From assembly GCA_905215775.1 (NCBI GenBank), contig CAJMRM010000047.1, positions 1 through 24,132 of the forward strand: 24,132 nucleotides of DNA, read 5' to 3'. The translations under genes were made by a program, and so were the position numbers. The stretch's first letter is position 1, and each line of letters opens with the position of its first letter. Shown in pieces: positions 6,609-12,717 of this stretch. The notes beneath the pieces are model-generated. The model saw nothing but the letters and a program-made list of their open reading frames with translations. It ran no database searches and was not told the DNA's origin. This stretch comes from an uncultured bacterium (GTDB lineage Bacteria > Bacillota > Clostridia > Lachnospirales > Lachnospiraceae).

Positions 6609-8141
6609 CTACATGGCTGCGGGCATAAACACATTGATGCCGGGGCCGATGGGAAGGTCTAAAAGCATCCAGACAACCAGCAAAAGGATCCAGAAAACTT
6701 CCAGGATCACGGCTACCATCAGGTTGCAGGAGATGATCTGCCCGATCTTCAGGTTCTTATCATACTTGGCCTGGGCCACGCTTAAAAGCATCCACAGATA
6801 AGCGGAGGTAGGGCCAAAGAGGTTTCCGGCGGAGTCGCCCAGACGGTAAATGATCTGGGTAAAGCCGGGATGGTAGTCCAGCAGCAGGAACATGGGAACG
6901 AAGATGGGAGCAAAGATCGCCCATTTCGCAGAACCAGAGCTGAAGAATATATCAACCAGAGTTACAAGGACGATGAAGCCGATACACATGGGGATTCCTG
7001 TAAAGCCGATGCTCTCCAGGAAATCTGCGCCTGCGATGGCAGACATGGCTCCCAGGTTGGTCCAGGAGAACAGGCCCTGGAACTGACCGCAGAAGAAACA
7101 GAAGCCCACATAGGTGCCCATGGCAGCCATCTGCTTTACAATGGCCTTATGGATATCCACCAGACCCTTAAAGCTTCCGGAGGCATAGCCGTAGGAAACG
7201 CCTGCGATGACGAACATAAGAAAGATAATGGGGATCAGACCCTTTAAAAACGGAGAACCGATGAGACCGCCGTCCTCGGCTGCAATGACGCCTGTAAAGA
7301 ACAGGGCCAGAAGACAGGCCACGTAGATAAGGGTGGAGATACCGGAGGCGCGGAGACCCTTTTTCTCAGAGGGAGTCAGGTCCTCCATTTTTTCCAGCTC
7401 ACCATGGTAAACGCCGAATCTGGGTTCCACGATCTTCTGGACCAGGATACCGATGACGACCACACAGAGAACGGTGGAAGCGATCTTGAAGAACCAGTTA
7501 CAGGTCACGTCCACGGTAAAGGCGGAGTCGCCCATAAAGGAGGCCAGGGTATCGTTGGTGATTCCCATAAGGAGAGTATCTGTACCAGAGATGACCGGGT
7601 TGGCGGCGTAGCCCACCTGGGCTCCGATATAGCCGCAGATCATACCGGCCACCGGATGCTTTCCAACGCCCATGAAGGCCATGGCAGCCAGAGGCGGTAC
7701 CATAACGCTGGCGGCGTCGGAGGCCAGGTTTCCGATGATACCGATGAGCACGCATACATAGGGAACCAGGGCCGCGGGAACATTTTTCATGGAGCTTCTT
7801 AAAAGAGAATTGAGCATTCCGGCTTCTTCGCAGATACCGGTACCGATGGTCATGGTAAGCACAAGACCAAGGGGGGCGAAGCCGGTGAAGTTTTTCACCA
7901 TATTATCCAGGAACCAGAGAAGGCCTTCTTTGGAAAAGAAGTTCTTTGACATGACGATCTCTCCGGTGGCCGGATTGGTGAGACTGGTGCCCAGGAAGGT
8001 GAAGACTGCTCCCAGGATGGCCACAATAAAGAACAGGAACACGAACAGCATGGTCGGCGGCGGCAGCATGTTGCAGACGGTTTCTACTCCGTCCATGAAA
8101 CGGGCCAGCAACGGTTTCTTTTCTACGGTCTTTTCTTTCAT
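6609..8141 (-). CDS. AbgT-family transporter (p-aminobenzoyl-glutamate transporter-like)
   Basis: This 510-aa polytopic membrane protein is almost the length of E. coli AbgT (508 aa). Landmarks shared with AbgT include the N-terminal PPPTMLFVFLFF helix, the WFLDNMVKNFTGFAPLGLVL segment, SDAASVMVPPLAAMAFMGVG followed by HPVAG, the hairpin SSGSAKWAIFAPIFVPMFL, and the closing LPIGPGINVF. Relatives import p-aminobenzoyl-glutamate or export antifolate sulfonamides; in clostridia such genes are often annotated only as AbgT family, so substrate is open. Start ATG has GGGGG nine bases upstream. It stands alone, convergent with yccF and divergent from the flavodiiron gene. Confidence 0.9.
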   Translation of the reverse strand: MKEKTVEKKPLLARFMDGVETVCNMLPPPTMLFVFLFFIVAILGAVFTFLGTSLTNPATGEIVMSKNFFSKEGLLWFLDNMVKNFTGFAPLGLVLTMTIGTGICEEAGMLNSLLRSSMKNVPAALVPYVCVLIGIIGNLASDAASVMVPPLAAMAFMGVGKHPVAGMICGYIGAQVGYAANPVISGTDTLLMGITNDTLASFMGDSAFTVDVTCNWFFKIASTVLCVVVIGILVQKIVEPRFGVYHGELEKMEDLTPSEKKGLRASGISTLIYVACLLALFFTGVIAAEDGGLIGSPFLKGLIPIIFLMFVIAGVSYGYASGSFKGLVDIHKAIVKQMAAMGTYVGFCFFCGQFQGLFSWTNLGAMSAIAGADFLESIGFTGIPMCIGFIVLVTLVDIFFSSGSAKWAIFAPIFVPMFLLLDYHPGFTQIIYRLGDSAGNLFGPTSAYLWMLLSVAQAKYDKNLKIGQIISCNLMVAVILEVFWILLLVVWMLLDLPIGPGINVFMPAAM

Positions 8142-8190
8142 GGCATTTCCCCCTTTAGTAAGATTGAAAAAGTATGTTGAATACTAAACT

Positions 8191-8199
8191 ATAATACCA
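8191..8199 (-). promoter_or_regulatory. Extended -10 promoter for the AbgT-like gene
   Basis: Read on the minus strand, TGGTATTAT is an extended -10 element about 50 bases upstream of the start codon. A poor -35 (TGGTTT) lies 17 bases further up, inside a T-rich stretch. Confidence 0.45.
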
Positions 8200-8433
8200 T
8201 GTATTGTGTAAAAAAACCACAGAAATTGCGAATATTTAGCAGATAATTAACATAGTATATTGAAAACATTTGGCGGAATCATAAAAATCGCAAACGATTC
8301 AGAATGTTTGCACCGGCCTGGATATGGGAAAGCCAGATTCCGGCCGGGCTTGTCCGCTGCTGGCGGGAAGTGGATCCATGGCCGGACTTTGCCGGGTGCT
8401 TGAAAATGGCTTTGGAACATGAGCCTGTCAGTC

Positions 8434-8462
8434 TTGAAAAAACGGCGGGATTGTAGTAAAAT
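8434..8462 (+). promoter_or_regulatory. Sigma-A-like promoter for the flavodiiron gene
   Basis: TTGAAA (8434-8439), a 17-base spacer and TAAAAT (8457-8462) give a near-consensus promoter about 74 bases before the gene start. The rest of the gene-free stretch 8142-8535 holds the opposite AbgT promoter, an AT-rich centre near 8210-8260, and a GC-rich part (8310-8390) with a CCGGCC...GGCCGG inverted repeat of unknown meaning; no gene is evident there. Confidence 0.6.
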
Positions 8463-8535
8463 TAACATTGTATGCAGCGGCGCGGAATGCGCAGGGACAG
8501 GTATCAGATTCAATAAGAAAAGGAGAATGAGATCC

Positions 8536-10329
8536 GTGTATATTACCGACGATATCATTTATGCAGGCGTCAATGACCACCAGGTGGATCTGTTTGAGGG
8601 ACAGTACCCGGTCCCCAGCGGAATGGCCTACAATTCCTATGTGATAAAAGATGAAAAAATTGCCGTTATGGATACGGTGGATGGAAAGTTCACCCATGAA
8701 TGGCTGGACAATGTGGAGAAGGCCCTGGCAGGAAGAAAGCCGGATTACCTTGTGGTCCAGCATATGGAGCCGGATCATTCGGCCAATATCCAGAATTTTA
8801 TGAAGGCCTATCCGGAGGCTGTGATCGTGGCCAATGCAAAGACCTTCTGTATGGTTGGGAATTTCTTCCGCTCCATGGATTTAGAGGGCCGGACCCTGGA
8901 GGTGAAAAACGGGGACAGCCTTTCCCTGGGAAAACATGTGTTAAATTTTGTCTTTGCTCCCATGGTCCACTGGCCGGAGGTCATGGTGACCTATGACAGC
9001 ACCGATAAGGTCCTGTTTTCTGCCGACGGCTTCGGAAAATTCGGAGCTCTGGATGTGGAGGAGGAGTGGGACGACGAGGCAAGAAGGTATTACTTCGGGA
9101 TCGTGGGCAAATACGGTGCGCAGGTACAGAACCTGTTAAAGGCGGCTTCTGCTCTGGATATCCAGATCATCTGCCCTCTCCATGGACCGGTTTTAAAGGA
9201 AAATCTGGGCCATTATCTGGAAAAATACCATATCTGGTCCTCCTATGGGGCAGAGGACGACGGTGTGGTCATCGCCTATACATCCGTATACGGAAATACG
9301 AAAAAGGCGGCCGAGACGCTGGCTGCGAAGCTGACGGAAAAGGGATGCCCCCGGGTGGTTTTATGCGATCTGGCGCGGATGGACATGTCAAAGGCTGTGG
9401 AAAACGCCTTCCGTTATGGAAAGCTGGTTCTGGCTACGACAACATACAATGCGGACATCTTTCCGTTCATGCGGGAATTCATTGACCATCTGACCGAGCG
9501 CGGCTTTAAAAAGCGCACCGTGGGGCTGATGGAAAACGGCTCCTGGGCTCCCATGGCCGCAAAGATTATGAAGGGGATGCTGGAGGGCTCCAAGGACCTC
9601 ACCTGGCTTAATACAACGGTAAAGATCACCTCCTCCTTAAGCGAGGATAATATAAAGGAGATCGATGCCATGGCCGAGGAGCTGTGCCGGGAATACATCG
9701 CCCGCTCCGATGAAAAGGCCAACAAGCACGATATGACCGCCTTATTTAAGATCGGCTATGGTCTTTATGTGGTCACCTCCAACGACGGGACCAGGGATAA
9801 CGGCCTGATCGTCAATACAGTGAGCCAGCTGACGGATAATCCGTTCCGGGTGGCGGTGAACATCAATAAGGCCAATTATTCCCACCATGTGATCAAAAAG
9901 ACAGGAATGCTGAACGTCAACTGCCTGTCGGTGGAGGCGCCCTTTGAGGTATTCCAGAATTTCGGCTTCCAGAGCGGCCGGAATGTGGACAAGTTTGAAA
10001 ACTGGGAGATCTGCCGCTCCGACAACGGGCTGGTATTCCTTCCCAAGTATATCAATGCGTTCATGTCCTTAAAGGTGGAGCAGTATGTGGATCTGGACAC
10101 CCACGGCATGTTCATTTGTACCGTTACCGAGGCGCGGGTCATGAGCGATAAGGATACCATGACCTATACGTATTACCAGAAGAATGTGAAGCCGAAGCCG
10201 GAAACAGACGGCAAAAAGGGCTTTGTCTGCAAAATCTGCGGATACATTTATGAGGGAGACACCCTTCCCGACGATTATATCTGCCCCTTATGCAAGCACG
10301 GTGCGGCAGATTTTGAGCCCATCGGGTAA
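8536..10329 (+). CDS. Multidomain flavodiiron protein with fused flavin reductase and rubredoxin
   Basis: About 597 aa, four modules. (1) Metallo-beta-lactamase-like diiron domain with ligands H76-x-E78-x-D80-H81, H145, D164 and H216. (2) Flavodoxin domain from about 240, FMN loop YTSVYGNT. (3) Flavin reductase-like FMN domain, about 405-545. (4) C-terminal rubredoxin, VCKICGYIYEG...CPLC, binding one iron. Flavodiiron proteins reduce O2 to water and/or NO to N2O in the cytoplasm of anaerobes; the fused reductase and rubredoxin suggest electrons can flow within one chain from reduced nicotinamide or another donor. AGGAG at 8521-8525 is one base from ATG 8527 but ten from GTG 8536, so GTG is preferred; the longer frame from 8419 has no ribosome site. 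The D164-H216 distance is shorter than in classical ROO, which I believe is common in clostridial members. Confidence 0.9.
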   Translation: MYITDDIIYAGVNDHQVDLFEGQYPVPSGMAYNSYVIKDEKIAVMDTVDGKFTHEWLDNVEKALAGRKPDYLVVQHMEPDHSANIQNFMKAYPEAVIVANAKTFCMVGNFFRSMDLEGRTLEVKNGDSLSLGKHVLNFVFAPMVHWPEVMVTYDSTDKVLFSADGFGKFGALDVEEEWDDEARRYYFGIVGKYGAQVQNLLKAASALDIQIICPLHGPVLKENLGHYLEKYHIWSSYGAEDDGVVIAYTSVYGNTKKAAETLAAKLTEKGCPRVVLCDLARMDMSKAVENAFRYGKLVLATTTYNADIFPFMREFIDHLTERGFKKRTVGLMENGSWAPMAAKIMKGMLEGSKDLTWLNTTVKITSSLSEDNIKEIDAMAEELCREYIARSDEKANKHDMTALFKIGYGLYVVTSNDGTRDNGLIVNTVSQLTDNPFRVAVNINKANYSHHVIKKTGMLNVNCLSVEAPFEVFQNFGFQSGRNVDKFENWEICRSDNGLVFLPKYINAFMSLKVEQYVDLDTHGMFICTVTEARVMSDKDTMTYTYYQKNVKPKPETDGKKGFVCKICGYIYEGDTLPDDYICPLCKHGAADFEPIG

Positions 10330-10344
10330 TTGAAGAGGTTTTCC

Positions 10345-10372
10345 TTGCAATCTGGGAAAATCGTGGTATGAT
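10345..10372 (+). promoter_or_regulatory. Promoter of the thiC-thiW operon
   Basis: TTGCAA (10345-10350), 16 bases, then TATGAT (10367-10372) preceded by TGG, i.e. also an extended -10. It overlaps a small palindrome GGTAT-GATA-ATACC (10365-10378). Transcription would start near 10379, about 60 bases ahead of the riboswitch. Confidence 0.55.
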
Positions 10373-10435
10373 AATACCATGCACATCTGGTGCGGCGGGG
10401 ATGCACAGAAGGGCGGAACCGTAAACTGAATATGG

Positions 10436-10531
10436 AAAAAGAGGGAGCTTGCCGCGGCAGGCTGAGAGGGAATGAAGGAACGATTCCGACCTGTTGAACC
10501 TGATACGGATAATGCCGGCGTAGGAATGAAG
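10436..10531 (+). promoter_or_regulatory. TPP riboswitch (THI element)
   Basis: The conserved blocks appear in order: GAGGGAGC (10441-10448), GCTGAGAGGG (10461-10470), CCGACCTGTTGAACCTGATA (from 10486), and GGATAATGCCGGCGTAGGAA (10507-10526). This is the thiamine-pyrophosphate aptamer, here in the leader of thiC. Ligand binding normally switches off downstream expression; a terminator follows at 10544, indicating transcriptional control. Confidence 0.95.
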
Positions 10532-10543
10532 CGAGTCATTGGA

Positions 10544-10577
10544 GGAACTTATCCGTTGGGGATAGGTTCCTTTTTTT
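10544..10577 (+). terminator. Riboswitch-controlled terminator in the thiC leader
   Basis: An 11-bp stem (GGAACTTATCC, 10544-10554, with GGATAGGTTCC, 10560-10570; one G-U pair) and a five-base loop are followed by seven T (10571-10577). It sits 13 bases after the aptamer and 45 bases before the thiC start, the expected place for an expression platform. Confidence 0.9.
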
Positions 10578-10622
10578 CATGTTTCTTTCCTCTTTTTCAA
10601 AAACCATGGAAGGAGAGCAGAT

Positions 10623-11930
10623 ATGGATTACACAACACAGATGGATGCGGCCAGAAAAGGGATTGTCACCCGGGAAATGGAGATCGTGGCCGAAAAGGAG
10701 AAGAGGACGGCAGAGGAGATCCGCCGGTGGGTATCCGAAGGCCGGGCAGCGATCCCCTGCAACCGGGTCCATAAGGCCCTGGATCCCAACGGCATCGGCT
10801 CCATGCTGAAGACAAAGATCAACGTAAACCTGGGGACCTCCAGGGACTGCATGGATCTGGATACGGAGGTGGAGAAGGTGAACCGTGCCGTGGCCATGGG
10901 AGCAGAATCGATCATGGACCTCAGCTCTTTTGGGGATACCCGGGTATTCCGGAGACGGCTCACGGAGGAATGTCCGGCCATCATCGGAACTGTACCCATT
11001 TACGATGCGGTGGTATACTATCACAAGGCATTGAAGGAGATCACCACCGAGGAATGGCTGGATATCGTCCGGATGCACGCCGAGGACGGAGTGGATTTTA
11101 TGACCATCCACTGCGGCATCAACCGTTCAACGGCAAAGCACTTTAAGGAAAACAAGCGCCTCACCAACATCGTATCCCGGGGCGGCTCCATCATCTTTGC
11201 ATGGATGGAGATGACGGGGAAGGAAAATCCGTTTTACGAGCACTTTGACGATATTCTGGAGATCTGCCGGGAATACGATGTGACCTTAAGCCTCGGAGAC
11301 GCCTGCCGTCCTGGCTGTATTAAGGATGCCAGCGATATCTCCCAGATCGAGGAGCTGGTGACTCTGGGAGAGCTCACAAGACGGGCCTGGGAAAAGGACG
11401 TCCAGGTGATCATCGAGGGGCCGGGCCATATGCCCTTAAACCAGATCGAGGCCAATATGCGGATTCAGCAGGAGGTCTGCAAGGGAGCCCCGTTTTATGT
11501 CCTGGGGCCGCTGGTGACCGATGTGGCTCCCGGGTATGACCATATCACGGCGGCCATCGGCGGGGCCCTGGCGGCAGCGGCGGGTGCGTCCTTCCTCTGC
11601 TATGTGACTCCGGCAGAGCATTTAAGACTCCCCAATGTGGACGACGTAAAGGAGGGGATCATTGCCTCCCGGATCGCTGCCCATGCGGCAGACATCGCCA
11701 AGGGGATCCCGTCGGCCATGGACTGGGATAACGAAATGAGTCTGGCAAGAAAGAATCTGGACTGGGAGAAGATGTTCTCCCTGGCCATAGATCCGGAAAA
11801 GGCCAGACGGTACCGGGCAGAGGCGAAGCCGGAAAAAGAAGATACATGCTCCATGTGCGGGAATTTCTGTGCGGTAAAGAATATGAACCGAATCCTGGAC
11901 GGAGAGATCGTAAATATTTTTGAGGAGTAG
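10623..11930 (+). CDS. thiC: Phosphomethylpyrimidine synthase ThiC
   Basis: The 435-aa protein matches the short, anaerobe-type ThiC. ThiC is a radical-SAM enzyme that rearranges 5-aminoimidazole ribotide to hydroxymethylpyrimidine phosphate, the pyrimidine half of thiamine. Recognisable parts are SRDCMDLDTEVEKVNRAVAM, MDLSSFGDTR, GTVPIYDAV, MTIHCGIN, SRGGSIIFAWM, SLGDACRPGC, EGPGHMPLNQIEANM and the C-terminal cluster motif CSMCGNFC (Cys 409, 412, 416). The start has AAGGAG eight bases upstream. It is controlled by the TPP riboswitch and is probably cotranscribed with thiW, 12 bp downstream. The cysteine spacing is CX2CX3C, one residue shorter than the CX2CX4C of the enterobacterial enzyme. 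Confidence 0.97.
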   Translation: MDYTTQMDAARKGIVTREMEIVAEKEKRTAEEIRRWVSEGRAAIPCNRVHKALDPNGIGSMLKTKINVNLGTSRDCMDLDTEVEKVNRAVAMGAESIMDLSSFGDTRVFRRRLTEECPAIIGTVPIYDAVVYYHKALKEITTEEWLDIVRMHAEDGVDFMTIHCGINRSTAKHFKENKRLTNIVSRGGSIIFAWMEMTGKENPFYEHFDDILEICREYDVTLSLGDACRPGCIKDASDISQIEELVTLGELTRRAWEKDVQVIIEGPGHMPLNQIEANMRIQQEVCKGAPFYVLGPLVTDVAPGYDHITAAIGGALAAAAGASFLCYVTPAEHLRLPNVDDVKEGIIASRIAAHAADIAKGIPSAMDWDNEMSLARKNLDWEKMFSLAIDPEKARRYRAEAKPEKEDTCSMCGNFCAVKNMNRILDGEIVNIFEE

Positions 11931-11942
11931 GAGGAGAGGATC

Positions 11943-12452
11943 ATGAAGATTTCTTTGAAAAAAACAGTAACAGCAGCCATGCTGGCGGCGGTGACCGTGG
12001 CGTTATCAGGCTTTTATATTCCCATCGGGGTATCCAAATGCTATCCCATCCAGCATATGGTGAACGTTTTATGCGCTATATTTTTAGGTCCCGGCTATGG
12101 GGTTATGGCAGCCTTCTGCACCTCCCTGATCCGGAATCTCATGGGAACCGGCAGTCTTCTGGCCTTCCCGGGGAGCATGGTGGGGGCTCTGCTCTGCGGC
12201 GTATTGTATGAGAAAACAGGAAAGCTGCTGCCCACATATCTGGGAGAGGTGATCGGAACAGGCGTTCTGGGCGGGATGCTCTGTTATCCGGTGGCGGTGA
12301 TCCTCATGGGAAAAGAGGCAGCGCTTTTTACGTATGTGATGCCCTTCCTTATGAGTACCGCCTGCGGGACCATCATGGCTGCGGTTTTTGTGGGAGTGCT
12401 GGAAAAGAGCCATGTGATCTCTTACATCCGGGGAGTGATGGGAGACGCATGA
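11943..12452 (+). CDS. thiW: ThiW, ECF transporter S component for thiazole precursor
   Basis: 169 aa, five or six hydrophobic helices. The N-terminal helix TAAMLAAVTVALSGFYIPIG, the KCYPIQHMVNVLCAIFLGPG stretch and the SLIRNLMGTGSLLAFPGSM loop are the ThiW signature within the ECF S-component fold. ThiW is the predicted membrane binding subunit for the hydroxyethylthiazole precursor, energised by a shared EcfAAT module encoded elsewhere. GGAGGAGAGG precedes the ATG. The gene usually sits with thiM and thiE; neither is present here, so the kinase and the joining enzyme must be at other loci if the pathway is complete. No terminator is obvious immediately after it. Confidence 0.92.
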   Translation: MKISLKKTVTAAMLAAVTVALSGFYIPIGVSKCYPIQHMVNVLCAIFLGPGYGVMAAFCTSLIRNLMGTGSLLAFPGSMVGALLCGVLYEKTGKLLPTYLGEVIGTGVLGGMLCYPVAVILMGKEAALFTYVMPFLMSTACGTIMAAVFVGVLEKSHVISYIRGVMGDA

Positions 12453-12514
12453 ATCAGGAGAGAGAGCGGTCCTGGAAAACGGCTGGAAGTCCTGGAAAAT
12501 CCTGCAAGATCTCA

Positions 12515-12542
12515 TTGAAATCGGAAGGGGGTATGCTATATT
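12515..12542 (+). promoter_or_regulatory. Promoter for the Ig-like surface protein gene
   Basis: TTGAAA (12515-12520) and TATATT (12537-12542) are spaced by 16 bases. The predicted transcript starts near 12549, giving an untranslated leader of about 170 bases. Confidence 0.5.
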
Positions 12543-12565
12543 GGAGAAGTACATAAAAGGGTATG

Positions 12566-12646
12566 GGATCTGCATGTAATGTGTTCATTCTGCGGGGGAC
12601 TGCATCTGGATGTGTACGGAGGAGATTCTCTAAGACTGGCAGATCC
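12566..12646 (+). other. Possible structured mRNA leader ahead of the Ig-like protein
   Basis: GGATCTGC (12566-12573) is perfectly complementary to GCAGATCC (12639-12646), closing an 81-base segment. Inside it a small hairpin AATG-TGTT-CATT flanked by GCA and TGC is possible. It fits no riboswitch class I recognise by eye (no c-di-GMP, SAM, T-box or preQ1 motifs). Without covariation an 8-bp match in a 170-base leader may be chance. Confidence 0.3.
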
Positions 12647-12717
12647 GGTAAAACGGGAAAATGCCGGAGAATGCCGGGAAGGGAGTGAAAAAAGCAAAGA
12701 AGGGCAGGAAAGAAAAA

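Noticed and set aside
8247..8558. Minus-strand frame of 103 codons upstream of the flavodiiron gene
   Set aside because: No ribosome site, covers the plus-strand promoter, composition unlike a real protein.
10379..10429. A 16-codon upstream frame in the thiC leader
   Set aside because: Its ATG coincides with the predicted transcription start and has no ribosome site; riboswitch and terminator explain the leader.
12449..12556. A 35-codon frame overlapping the thiW stop codon
   Set aside because: The ATGA overlap is suggestive, but the protein has no recognisable features, is not ThiM-like, and overlaps the predicted promoter of the next gene.
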